Below, in pieces: positions 10,679 through 21,544 of a DNA stretch of 64,000 nucleotides. The stretch comes from Riptortus pedestris (taxonomy: Eukaryota > Arthropoda > Insecta > Hemiptera > Alydidae). Position 1 is the first letter of the stretch. Every line of letters starts with the position of its first letter. The notes under the pieces are model-generated. The model saw nothing but the letters and a program-made list of their open reading frames with translations, had not been told where the DNA came from and searched no databases. Location: assembly GCA_019009955.1 (NCBI GenBank), contig CM032233.1:94034501-94098500 (forward strand). Direction: 5' to 3'. A program made the position numbers and the translations under genes.

Positions 10679-11344
10679 TGTCGACTCTTGCTAACACGAA
10701 CCTCAATAACACGAAATCCTCGATATCACGAATTAATTTTAATCCCCTTGGAAAAACCTGTCTAACACGAAGAAATTTCCATACGTAACACGAACTAATT
10801 TTCAAACGTGTTGCTAACAGTCTTAAACAGAAGAAGATAACGGACTATTTCAACTACACTAGTGGGATTGCAGTAATATGGTCGGTATTGCTTACTCTGT
10901 TTTACACGATATTTATTATGTTTACTGTAAGTATTTTTTATTATACTGTACCAAGTTAAATGTTTAATTTTGAAGCTGTAAGGGATACAGCAAAGTTTTT
11001 TTTTTATTTTAATCAACATTATGACTGATAGTGTTTTCAGTTTTAAGCAAAGGAAGATTAATCAGTGGAATTAATATTATATTTTCTATTTTCTGTGTTT
11101 TACCGTTTTTGTTTTAATTATGTAAATATATACATATTTTAATTCATTTAAATATTCGTAAAATATTAAGATTATGTAGATTTGTAGAAGATGTAGGGTA
11201 AAATCACAGTACATTTTTTTACCTGTGTATCACGAATTTTCATTTAGTTCACCTCTATAACTCGAACTATGCCTAAGACGAACTATACATAACACGAACA
11301 AAAATGGCAGTCCCGTGGAATTTCCTGATAGCGAGAGTCGACTG
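10679..11344 (+). mobile_element. pogo/Tigger-type DNA transposon, internally deleted
   Basis: Terminal inverted repeats begin TGTCGACTCTTGCTA on the left and CAGTCGACTCTCGCTA on the right (read inward), flanked by TA at 10,677-10,678 and 11,345-11,346. At about 10,815-10,857 the plus frame reads NSLKQKKITDYFN, matching the KQ.KITDYF tail at the C-terminus of many Tigger/Jerky transposases. Everything upstream of that tail is missing, so the element is non-autonomous. CACGAAC/TAACACGAA words recur near both ends. TA target duplication and CAGT-like ends are family hallmarks. Confidence 0.8.
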
Positions 11345-11849
11345 TATATACTAAGGTACACGGCGTAGCTTGGGAAATCATTACAGGTTGAATGATGGTT
11401 TTTATTTTTGGCAATGCTTCATTCTGTATAACAACACTTCTGTCTGGGCTTATAGTTTTTCCGTGCTGGTCAGGCAGGGGACTAATAGAATAGAAATTTT
11501 AGTTTGGAAAAATAAATGAAAATAAGTCCCTAGGCAATTCCTTCTCCTTTTTTTTGGCACAGCGTGAATAATTCAAATCATAATCATGGATAGCGGTTAT
11601 TAGAATTAAATATTACCTATAATGTACATATTTCCTGCCAGAAACGAATCCGAGATTGTGAGCTTAGTTGTATACATAATAGTAAATTTGGGTAGAATGC
11701 AATTCCATCATTTCACAGGAAATAAGTTAACACAATTAACTGAGTTAATTTCCAATAACTTCCTCCCCCGCTTCAGCATCAACATTGCTATACCTAAGTT
11801 ATTTATTTAAAACATTAAACAAAATTTTTTCTAGTAATTTATATACTTG
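11345..11849. other. No gene seen
   Basis: AT-rich. The frame at 11,622-11,810 has no recognisable motif. The text after the pogo right end ('tatatactaaggtac') does not resume the interrupted HINE clearly, so the HINE was either truncated before insertion or deleted afterwards. Confidence 0.35.
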
Positions 11850-12530
11850 ATATAAGCGTTTCATGCAAAACTAAATATGAAGTTCATTAATAGCTAAAAT
11901 AGGGGTGGGTGGGTTTGGTGGGGGAGAATATTGAAAATACAAAATTTCTCCGTTATTATACGTTGGACCGAAAAATTATACTAATCTTATTGTAAATTTA
12001 ATTGTCTATAAATGTTGTTATACACATATTTTCTATAAGGTTCATAATAACCGAGATATTTGGGAGTTTTTAGTTTTCATCCTTCAGTAAACCCCCATTC
12101 CTACTCTGTCATATTAACAAGCTGCCCTTATACCATGAACCCTTTATGCTAAGCTTAACTACCAAATATTTTTTTCAAGAGACCTTTATTATTCGAAATA
12201 CTTTCAAATTAATTAAGATTTTACGTTCTTGTTTCGAAGATGTTTACTTGATCTATATCATACTCGATATTTAACTGTTTCAGTCAACACTAAAGATCAT
12301 ATTAGTTATTGGCTGAAGTCCGACATGGAATAGTGGGGGTTTAGAGGGGAGGGGACTCGAAAATTCAAAATACAGTCGATATTATGGGTCGGATCGCAAA
12401 GTGATTTTGGACCAATATTGTTAACCTATTGATGCTCTACAATTGTTGTGGGTATCAAGTATTCAACGAGTTATTCGTACTGTTTTGTTTCCTTTCTTCA
12501 GTAACCTAATCCCCCCGCCCACCGCTCCCT
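11850..12530 (+). mobile_element. Two HINE internal fragments in series
   Basis: 11,850-12,215 carries core words in order: 'gcgtttcatgcaaaac', G-rich block, 'ctccgttattatacg', 'ataaccgagatattt', 'cagtaaaccccca', 'caagagaccttta'. At about 12,240 the order restarts with 'tactcgatatttaactgtttc', another G-rich block and 'gatattatgggtcggatcg'. That indicates a second copy's fragment, not a continuation. Neither has ends. Confidence 0.65.
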
Positions 12531-12542
12531 TTTACTCATCTG

Positions 12543-12669
12543 TTTTAGCAGATTTCCCTTGAGGGAAATCAGCTATTGAGGTCGTACTCATGACGCGATT
12601 TTCGAAATTGTTCTTCAAATGTCCATTGATCCTACCTAGGAGATGACCAAAATGAGGTCCGTTCAAATG

Positions 12670-12720
<51 letters not shown>

Positions 12721-13935
12721 GTAACCTCTGTCTGTACATTGATTTTTTTCGCGAAATTTCACGATAACTTTTCGTTTCACATGTCATAGACACCATAACT
12801 GGATTTTGTTTCTTTGGTGTGTTTGTTTGTTTGTTACCTTTTCACGCATAAACGGCAGAACCAAACTTTATGAAACTTGGTATGTATATTACTACTAGCC
12901 CAATTTAGACTTTAGGCTATATTAATATTCTCTGAAACGAACAGGAGTGGGGGTTATAAGGGAGGCCTGAAATTAAAAATAGCGATATTTCGTTTCCTAT
13001 TGCTTTTTCAGCAAATATGCACATAACAAAAGTTGTTTATTTTGTTATTTAGAGTAACCTTTGTTATATGCACTTTTGCCGTATACGGAAGTATACGTAT
13101 TACTGTATATATGCACTTTTGCCGTATACGGAAGTACTTTTGCCGTATATATTTGCCTTTTACCACTCTAGTGGTCACAATTCTAGTTTAATCGTTACCA
13201 AACTCTATATTTAGTCGTTTTATATGAAAAGACAGACCGAGTCCGTTAACGGCTGAAATCGGACCAGGGGGAGGGGGGTTTAGAGGGGGAGAATTTTGAA
13301 AATTCGAAATATTTACTAGTTACTGTACGTCGCATCGAAAAAATGTGTAGAATCAATCTTAAAGAAAATCAAATGTGCTATAAATATTGTTATATACATT
13401 TATTCTCTATCTTGAATCTTAACCGAGATATTTCCATTTTTCAGTTTTCAGCCTTCAGCAAACCCCCACTTCTACTCATGTTACATAAACAATACTCGGT
13501 TATGTAATAAACCACATCATTCGAAGCTTAAATACCAAATATTGTTTTCAAGAGACATTTATTATACGAGATACACGCAAATATGTTCTGGTGACCCCCC
13601 CCTTCTTAAGTTTTTGGACTACTTAAATTTGATTGGTTGAGATACAAATTATTCTGATACATTATAAATTACAGTACTAGATATAGTAGTTATCAATGAA
13701 ATTAATAGTTTGTATTCAGATATATTACAGTAATTGTTTTTCATTCAAATAAGAAGTTGGCAGAACTGTTTGTTTACATTTCAGATGCTTCCCGTCGGAA
13801 GGTTTCTTATTATCGTTTGTATTTACTCCCTTAATATTAACGGTGGTGTTGTGTTAGCAGTATCTAGATTTCTCTATTATTAAACTTCACGAGGGAAATC
13901 TGCTTAGTTTACGCAGCCCCTGCGTGAAGGACTTT
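12543..13935 (+). mobile_element. HINE, complete, class L, carrying a Helitron fragment in its TA core
   Basis: Starts TTTTAGCAGATTTCCCTTGA and ends with an intact hairpin followed by GAAGGACTTT. It contains class L signatures near the 3' end ('gatgcttcccgtcgg', 'aacggtggtgtt', 'gcagtatctagatttc'). It exceeds 950 bp because Helitron sequence (12,714-13,160) sits where the (TA)n tract (12,665-12,715) meets the 'ctctagtggtcacaatt' block. Confidence 0.85.
12714..13160 (+). mobile_element. Helitron, 5' part only
   Basis: Begins in the TA tract with AAAATTGTAACCTCTGTCTG and runs through 'tttcgcgaaatttcacgata', the TTTG repeats, 'acggcagaaccaaacttta' and part of one 298-bp unit. It stops in a reshuffled 'cttttgccgtatacggaagt' segment repeated three times. 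The hairpin and CTAG end are missing. The surrounding HINE is otherwise continuous. Confidence 0.8.
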
Positions 13936-13939
13936 CTGT

Positions 13940-15029
13940 AATTAGTAAGCAATATGCGTACAGGAAACAGGATCCTTGTGGCTTCTTGATGGGCGAAGTG
14001 GAAAAGAGTTAGTGGGTTGGTTTCTGGTAGATTTTGCAGGAAGAGGTCTCATTACAACTGGCCTAATGTCGATAGGATTTGTGAGGGAGTAATCCGGCGG
14101 TAGATAATAGGAGAGGGAGAGCGGCTGGGATGTGAATGTGGAGGGCCCCGGGGCTCGAGTGGAAGGAGCTGATTCACAGCTAAGAATTCAATGTAGAGCT
14201 GGTGAGGACGAGTAGTTGAGAATATCAGCCATCGCCCACCTAATGAGCTCTTCTCTTTAGTTCAACATCAACTTAATGAAGTATAGTAAAAGTGAGAAGA
14301 GAGGAATGCACGCAAAAAGATTTAATAATTAATGAACATACTATTCAGGAATGCCATTTCTTAATTTAATAATTTTTTAATTTTGTTATCTCATTAGGTG
14401 GGCTCCTACGAGCTCGGAGCTCCTTCAAAGAAAGAACCCTGAAAGGAACTCCTCAGGAATAAGACAAAATTAAGGTACGGTTCATTAAATAATAAATAAA
14501 CTGTACTTCAATTGAATGTTGGGCTATTCTGATTAAATATTTAATTAGAAGTGCTAATAAGATTTACGCCTTTTCATTAACTTGTGGATTCCATTGTGCC
14601 TAATCCAAGCCCTTCAATATGACTTACATTTTATTAGTGAACCTTTTCAAACTGGAACACAAAGCTAATTTATCATCATTTCAGCACTTGTTATTTTTTT
14701 CCTTCTAATAAAACTTTATCCCGAATCCAAAAAAGAATTTTACATTATTATCATGACCACTTTAAATATATCATTAACTGGTTGGATATGTATTAGGAGA
14801 AGGACTTTTTTATTAGTACAATAGATCTCCCAATTAGTAAGAACATACACATTAATAGTGTTCTCAATGCCTATATATTTTTCAATTTTCCATTTCTGAG
14901 GAGAACATCCATTAAAAAAGATTGGTTTATTTGGAGTTTCGGGTAGAACCTAGAAATAAGTGCTTGTAACGAATCAACTTGCTGTAGTCATGAATAATTA
15001 TTTCATAAAGAAATGTGTTTATTTATATA

Positions 15030-15040
<11 letters not shown>
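13940..15040. other. No gene seen; GC-richer block with a 14-bp inverted repeat
   Basis: 13,970-14,260 is GC-richer. A perfect inverted repeat (GCCCACCTAATGAG near 14,234, its complement near 14,391) is separated by about 145 bp. It could bound a small palindromic element, but no target duplication is evident. A TA tract follows at 15,043-15,076. Confidence 0.35.
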
Positions 15041-15081
<41 letters not shown>

Positions 15082-15095
15082 GTGTTGTTTTTTTT

Positions 15096-15277
15096 GATCA
15101 GGTGTTGGTGAAAAAATCTTACACACTTAGTACTCCTAATGTAAACAGAGGTACAACGGTTATGTACAATAGTTTTTAAGTATCTTTAGTCTTGCCCTGA
15201 AGAAGGGAAAAATATAAAATAAAATAAATATTCTCGAAATATTGGAATGAATTAAGATTTTTTTACCAACACTGACC
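15096..15277 (+). mobile_element. Penelope-like terminal segment inside an inverted repeat
   Basis: Arms of about 25 bp (15,096-15,121, starting GATCAGGTGTTGGTG; and 15,253-15,277) enclose a segment with CCCTGAAGAAGGGAAAAAT, then an AT-rich spacer and CTCGAAATATTGG. The CTGAAGA...GAAA arrangement recalls the hammerhead-like motif in termini of Penelope-like retroelements. No coding region is attached. Confidence 0.45.
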
Positions 15278-15289
15278 AAAACAAGTTTA

Positions 15290-16650
15290 TGATTTTGCAA
15301 CATAAATAAAATTGATAAATTTTATCTTAAATATTCAAATTCTAAGTTTATTTATGATTACTGAACCGTTTTCTGAAATTAAAAAAAAAAAATGTTTTAT
15401 TTAATTTTCAGACGTCTATTAGAGAAATAATATATTAATCTCTGACTGAAAAATATAAATTAGCATTTCAAAAGAAAATATTTGTGTGTAAGTGTGCGCA
15501 TGTTTGAATATGGGTTTATATTCCTGTGTCTCGCAAATATGTAAATGACCTACTAAGTTATAAATAGATTTGTCTATAGGAAAATGAAGTGTGAGTTTTA
15601 AAAATAATATTTTAAGTTTCAAGATAATACTTATTTCTATTATTTATTTTGTTATAGGCTATTCTTTTAGGTGTTGGATTTTAAAAGATTTCTGAGCCAA
15701 TCATTCTGGCCGATGACTGTATTTAGGATGCTGACAGTTTCAACCACCTTTGGTATTCTTGTTCATAGCAAGATGTTTCAGGGTGAGCAGCAAGATACTG
15801 TTGTTATTTAATAAAAATAAAATTCAAATATGAACATCAATAGAAAAAAACCAACAATTTTATGTTTAAAATATTTGAAACTGGACCAATCGCTATCCGA
15901 CATAAAAGTAAGGAATTGCTGACAAAATAATAATCTATAAGTTGACTTTAAGTTTGAAACTGGATTTGGTAAAAATAAAAAAAATAACATCTCATAAAAC
16001 CAACGTCCTCGATTCTTTGGGCATTTACCTTTGTATATTTTTAATTTTCAAAATAATTTGTTTTAAAATATTTTATATATTTTCTTCGAATATTCTAGTA
16101 TAATTTAATATCTAAGGAGTAAATTGATAGCAAAAGGAATAGCGTATATTAGTTGATAGATATATAGAAAGACCTAGCGGGACGGCTAATATATTATTGA
16201 TTTCTATTTTTAGCTGGTCTAGCCAATCTTGTAATAATATTTTTAAAGTGTTTTAGTATTTCGGAGTCTGTTTTATTACTTTTATCAAAATCTGAAAAAA
16301 ATTTCATAATAATGATGTTTGGCTCCTGAGAATGCATACGGATAGATACTCAAAACAATTTCAACAAACTGGGCTTGGATACCAGTTGTTATATCACTCC
16401 TGGCTGAGTCTATTATAGTGGACTCTTTTGGAATCAATAATAGTCACATTTAACGCTAATAATGATTTTCAAAAAGAAGTTTGAATTAGAATTTCAAGTA
16501 TTATTATGATAACAATTACATTTCTAGCAGTGTTATACCATTATTTGTAATTTTATGTAAATTGTGAATATATAAATTAAAAAATGAATTAATTCAAAAA
16601 CTTAACAACCACTGTTCCAAGTCATGGAATTAATAAACTTTTTTTTTTCA
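15290..16650. other. No gene seen
   Basis: AT-rich DNA. The frames at 15,419-15,622 and 15,808-15,990 are low-information (F/L/Y/I-rich) and are not supported as genes. No recognisable repeats were found. Confidence 0.4.
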
Positions 16651-16654
16651 AAAT

Positions 16655-16820
16655 TTCTATGGAAATAGCCCCTTGTGAAGGATTGTGGACATTCGAAACG
16701 CGTTGGGGATTAAATAAATGTATGTATGTGAATGAACTGAAGAAATTATTTTTCTGACCCATCATGGTTCAAAACACTCTGATATATCAGAGTTTTTTGA
16801 GCCGTAATGGGTCAGAAAAA
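16655..16820 (+). mobile_element. Penelope-like terminal segment followed by a long hairpin
   Basis: 'gccccttgtgaaggattgt' then TTCGAAACGCGTTGGGG forms a CCCC...GGGG-closed unit with a GAAG...CGAAAC core, as in Penelope-type termini. About 40 bp later (16,747-16,820) a near-perfect palindrome appears. TTTCTGACCCAT opens it, CTCTGATATATCAGAG is the centre, and ATGGGTCAGAAA closes it, with arms of about 35 bp and few mismatches. Confidence 0.5.
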
Positions 16821-17056
16821 AAATGTTTTCATTCAACTACTGTTAATTTAATTATTTAATTCGTCATTGAAACCTACGTTTGCATTTCATTTTTTTTTCT
16901 GCCTTAAATAATTTTATTTTACTAATAGTTTATTCATTGTATTAAAAAAAATCGTTATTATGTATCAAGCACATGTTACGTATAAATGTAGGTATGAGAC
17001 TTGTGGCAAATAAACTCCCATCCTCTAGGGTTGCTTCCGGAAATAAATAAATAATA

Positions 17057-17515
17057 TATATATATTTAGTCACAATTTTGGTTGTCGTTACCAGACTCGA
17101 TATTCAAACGGTTTATGTTATACTAAAGATCTAGCTTGGCCAGAAGGAGGGAGGGGGGCGGTCGGAGACAGGGAAAATCAAATTATTATGAATCAGAAGG
17201 AAAAACTGAATGTAACTAATATATTTTCAATTCCTAAAAATATTTTTCCATTCATTTTTATGAATTGCAAATATTTTAATTTTGTACCATTCAGTATTCA
17301 GAGCATCCCCAACTTCTACCGCTCCAATTTTCACTTTGAGTAACTGGCCCACTAAAACATTATATCTAGCCTGTATTTCAATTCCAGTGTACATTTGCTT
17401 ATTACTACAGGTGATGTAGAGAATATATTTTAGTTGAAATCGCCGGCGTGCCATATACCAATCAGCTTATGAGAAATCTGCTTAATACACGCAGCCCTAG
17501 CGCGAGGGAATTTTT
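17057..17515 (+). mobile_element. HINE 3' half
   Basis: Starts in a short TA tract, then 'agtcacaattttgg', 'gttaccagactcgatatt', a G-rich block, a diverged core, and the end GAGAAATCTGCTTAATACACG, CAGCCCTAGCGCG, AGGGAATTTTT. The hairpin has decayed. The minus frame at 17,227-17,454 lies inside and is not a gene. Confidence 0.65.
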
Positions 17516-17519
17516 TTAT

Positions 17520-18260
17520 TTATTTTTAATAAAGTTTCTTCTTCACAAAAAAACAAAAAAAAATGATGCCGCCAATAAAAAAGAGTTTAATATAAGGTAC
17601 TCATAAAGTCAGGTACTACGGGTTTTTTTATCTTTTAAAACGAAAAGGATTTAAATGGTTTATCTTCGATAATGAGAAAGGAACTCGTGTGAGATAATAC
17701 AATAAATATTCGGAGCTTGAACATGAACCGAGGTTGATTCCCTACCTCAGTTAAGGTGTTACTTTATTCAAAGAATTCCTCTTTGCCGGTTTTACGCCAT
17801 TTAAAGGCATAACTTCGGTACTGAGGAAAGTTTCCCTCTTCTATCTTTCCTATTTTACTAAAATTAACTCTGTTTAAAAACTACAGGGCTCCCGAGTTCC
17901 AATTCCTTTGTTTCATTGGAATCCTTTTCACTCATCGGACTGTGACTTCATTAAAACGAATTCTTCATCGCAGTTTTTGTTCCTAATCCTGGTCAAATTC
18001 GGTCTAAAGGACTAGAGATAGGGCGTTCTAAAATTTTAATTTAGTTAACTTATTATTTTATGCGCGTTACCGTCCGTCCTACCTTAACCAGTTTTGAAGA
18101 AGTAAATTTGTTTTCAAAATATATTAACATTTTCTCTTATAACAATGGAAGTCGATATACACAGTGCAAAAATGTCTCAGTTATCCTGTGTGTTTAAAAC
18201 AAAAAAAAACCAAATGAATGTAAGAAGATTTTAGGAACATAAGAATTTACTATAAAATAC
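17520..18260. other. No gene seen
   Basis: No convincing frame, RNA structure or repeat end. Sequence is moderately AT-rich with short pyrimidine runs. Confidence 0.4.
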
Positions 18261-18261
18261 A

Positions 18262-18447
18262 CTTTCTGAGCTCCAACTCCTGTTCCAACTTCAGCCCTTA
18301 ACGAGCTTGATGCTTAGTTTTACATGAGACATTTAATTATCGAATTTAGTTATTATCAAAACAAACTTTTAGACGACAGAGCGTTAACAGACATATGTAT
18401 TGTATATAAATATTTTGGTTTCTCTTGAAGGAAATCTGCTAAACTCG
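18262..18447 (-). mobile_element. HINE 5' fragment
   Basis: Contains 'ccttaacgagcttgatg', 'ttttacatgagacatttaa', 'agagcgttaacagacata', and a terminal GAAGGAAATCTGCTAAA. The TTTTGAACGGACC to ATTGAGG segment is deleted, joining the TA position almost directly to the 5' terminus. Confidence 0.65.
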
Positions 18448-18784
18448 AAATACGTCAGAGCTAATTATAAAGTATTATTAATTTTGTTACCTGAATAAAA
18501 ATCTGAAGTCGTTTATACTAAAATATCACAACTAATCATTATAATTAAAACTATAACTGGAACAGCGGTGAATATTATGATTATATAAATTGAACGTGAA
18601 CATACTAGCTTCATTAAGTACAGCGCCCAGGAATTATAGATTATAGATCCCCATCGTTGATTGAATGAATGTAGGACATCTTTTTCAAAGATATTTATCA
18701 CTAGATATGTGACGGTTTTGCCATCACTGGAGAAATGGAAGCATAAAATAAATAATAAAAAAAAAAGTGAACTGAACCAAGAAA

Positions 18785-19190
18785 AAAAGTCCGTCACGCA
18801 GGGGCGTTAACTAAGCAGATTTCACACTTACGTCACGTATATGCATTTATCTCATGACATAAAAGTTCAATGAGAACAATATTTGTTATTTTGACTTCAA
18901 ATAAAGTGCTTCATAATATAACATCTTATTGTTGTCTTATTGATCTTATGGCCTGAGTAGGAGTGGGGGATTATGGAACGCCAAAAACTAAAAAACGCAA
19001 ATATCTCAGTTAATATTAAAGATAATGAAAACATGTACATAACACCATTTATAGAACATTACATTTGCAATAAGATTGGATCTATACAATTTTTGGTCCG
19101 GCGCATAAAACGGAGATAATAAGAATTTACCAAATCCATTTCCTAACCCCCCCCCTCTCCCCAATCCGATTTCAGGCTGGATGAGTAAAC
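18785..19190 (-). mobile_element. HINE, class D, 3' part
   Basis: The 3' hairpin lacks one arm (ACGCAGGGGCGTTAAC). Class D is defined by 'acttacgtcacgtatatgca' and 'tctcatgacataaaagttcaatgag' right after the subterminal repeat. The core follows ('ctgagtaggagtgg', 'aaaaacgcaaatatctc', 'tttttggtccggcgca'), then it is truncated near 'ccgatttcaggctgg'. Confidence 0.75.
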
Positions 19191-19309
19191 AAAAGCATAA
19201 AATAAAAAAAAAGGAGAACGCCCAGTGCGCTGATTTCCCACATTTCGAAATGTTTAAGCTAGACTTGGTATTTAAATTTAAATCAGTTTTCATTTGTTGG
19301 GGCGTACAT

Positions 19310-19741
19310 AAATCCATATAGGAAATAGCCATGTGTACAGCTCTCCACCCAAATTATTATTTTATCTAATTCTTTATGATGTTTCGGCATTTTTTAGTCC
19401 TCTTCAAATATTCCTATAAAATAATTTTACATTGTCAAAATAAAATTATACAATCCATGATAAGTATGACAATATATCATAACTTTTAAATGTATCAATT
19501 GCTTTATGCAATTTTACCTCATATCTGAGTCCTAAATTACTTATATTTCTTATGAGGAGTATGATCCGCTCGTTTCTCCAATAAAATTGCTAATAAAAGT
19601 AAAAATTATTTTGTTGACAATGTAGAATTATGTTATAGGATTATTTGAAGATGGCCAAAAAGACCGAAACGCCATAAATATTTAAATAAAATATTAATTT
19701 GGGTGGGGAACAGTACACATGGTTATTTCCTATTTGGATTT
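19310..19741. mobile_element. Inverted pair of Penelope-like terminal segments
   Basis: Two 128-bp arms (19,310-19,438 and 19,614-19,741) are inverted copies at roughly 85% identity, separated by about 175 bp. Each arm, read outward, has a GAAGA block, a short spacer, CGAAAC(G/A), an AT-rich run, 'aatttgggtgg' and a 'catggctatttcctat' end. The right arm core reads TTGAAGATGGCC-AAAAA-GACCGAAACGCC. This is the layout of a hammerhead-type motif (conserved GA and GAAA blocks around a short stem), as reported for Penelope-like elements. Confidence 0.55.
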
Positions 19742-19744
19742 TAA

Positions 19745-20450
19745 AGTCATAAAATAAATAGACATACATTATTTTCATAGTAAGCCCAAATGTTATCTTA
19801 CTATTAACAAAATAAACAGTGGGATTTTACTGAAAGCTAGAAAGAAAAAAATAAAATACCAACCCGTTAACCAATATAAAAGTTAGTGTAAAATCTACTT
19901 AGCCAATAGGCAATGAAATAAACGCGTTTGACATTCTAATATGATTCGAAACGAGGGATAGTAATGAAGATATTGTTGATTTTACATTTCCATACATTTA
20001 TTAACCCCTATTTTCCTGTAGATGTTTTTACCAAAAAACGAATTTTTACTTTAGTTTTCCAATGATTGTATAATTATCCAGATTTGTAATGATCAAATAA
20101 GATTGATGGCACCTTTAGCATTAAAAAATGATTTTAAATGTTAACATCGTCTTATGCAGAATTGTCACTGACACCACGCCATTGGGGAAAAACTGGAGGT
20201 ATATCAAACCTCCCGAGATCTTTACTGCCGGATAGCCTTATGCTGATTGCAATGGGAAATCACAAGAACTCCTTATCCTCCTGATCGACTCCCTTTAACG
20301 TTTGCTTCTGTGGAAGTAAGGTCTTCCTGTCCAGCGGTTCAACTACAAAGTTTACCGTGTAGATACCACAACACTCACGATATGTATTTTCATAAGTATT
20401 TGTTGTATACGCCCGTATATATTTCAACGGACCTAATGTATGTTTTATCA
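19745..20450. other. No gene seen; possible decayed retroelement upstream of the 20.5 kb remnant
   Basis: 19,745-20,140 contains scattered HINE-like words. 20,160-20,450 is GC-richer and leads in frame into the LINE tail at 20,453, so it may be decayed coding sequence of that element. Stops in all frames prevent a firm call. Confidence 0.3.
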
Positions 20451-20452
20451 AA

Positions 20453-20626
20453 AAGTACAAACTGCGGTGGCTCGGACATGATGAAAGAATGAAGGCCATC
20501 ACACTGACCAAGAAGATTATACATAGTACACCTGGAGGAAATAGGAAAATGGCTCTCAATGACCTGGAGGAGGACTTGCGAAGGTTGGACATTCATAATT
20601 AAAGATGCTTGCCAAGGAAAAAATAA
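20453..20626 (+). pseudogene. LINE reverse-transcriptase C-terminal tail (RTE-like)
   Basis: The frame reads KYKLRWLGHDERMK, then TKKIIHSTPGGNRK, then LEEDLRRLDIHN followed by a stop. An in-frame RCLPRKK comes after it. LRWLGH..RM with a downstream 'P.G.RK' and 'EDL..L.I..W' is a common C-terminal signature after the reverse transcriptase of RTE-like and related LINEs. Here the usual Trp is replaced by the stop. Only the tail survives, and the clade assignment is inferential. Confidence 0.6.
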
Positions 20627-20739
20627 TAATGGCGAAGCAGATACTAACACGTTAGCTGCCTGCAGTCTACGGGTATACATGATATACTCCACCACTAAGT
20701 GCGCAGGTCCCCGGTGTCCGGGGAGTATTATATTTGTCT

Positions 20740-21510
20740 ACTACCGCTCTAGCGGTCGCAATTTTGGCTTGATCGTTATCAAACTCGATATTTAGTCGTT
20801 TTGTGTATAAGGAAAGATCAAGGTCGTTACTGGCTGAAATTCGACCAGGGGGAGGGGGGGTTTAAAGGGAGAGAATTTTGAAAATTCCAAATATATCCGT
20901 TACTATAAGTCGGAAAAAGTGTATAGAATGAATTGTATTGCAAATTGAATGTACTACAAATATTGATATATACATTTATTCCCTATCTTCAATATTAACC
21001 GAGGTATTTGCATTTTCCAGTTTTCAGCATTGAGTAAACCCCCACTTCTACTCGTGTTACGTAAACAATACTCAGTTATGTAATAAACCACATAATTCGA
21101 AGTTAAACTACCAAATATTGTTATCCAGAGATTTATATTATACGAGATACATGTAAATATGTTCTCGTGAGACTAATAAAATTTGATTGATTGAGATGAA
21201 ATTTATTCTGGTTCATTATAAATTACAGTACTAGTTATAGTATATTATTATAGTTCAATAAAATTAATATGTTATATTCTGATCTGTTTCAGTTATTGTT
21301 TTTCTTTCCGGTGTCGGATAGAAAAATAATAACTGTTTGTTTACATTTGAGACGCTTTCCGCCGGGAGGGAAAAGATTTCTTTTTACCGTTTGTATTTAT
21401 TCACCTAATATTCACGGTGGTGTTGTGTTAGCAATATGTAGGTTTATCTATTATTAAAATTCACGTGGGAAATCTGTTCAGTTTACGCAGCCTCTGCATG
21501 ACGGACTTTT
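20740..21510 (+). mobile_element. HINE, class L, 5'-truncated
   Basis: Begins at the 'ctctagcggtcgcaatttt' block just after where the TA tract would be and runs to an intact class L 3' end (CAGCCTCTGCAT hairpin, GACGGACTTTT). Class L markers include 'catttgagacgctttccgc' and 'cacggtggtgttgtgttag'. The Merlin element starts 35 bp downstream. The frame at 21,269-21,457 is inside and is not a gene. Confidence 0.8.
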
Positions 21511-21544
21511 CATTTACATGATGGAGCTATGCATTTAATTTCAT

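Noticed and set aside
18513..18797. 94-codon minus frame resembling a membrane protein
   Set aside because: Hydrophobic residues arise from AT-rich, T-run-rich DNA, and it overlaps the tip of a HINE. No family signature.
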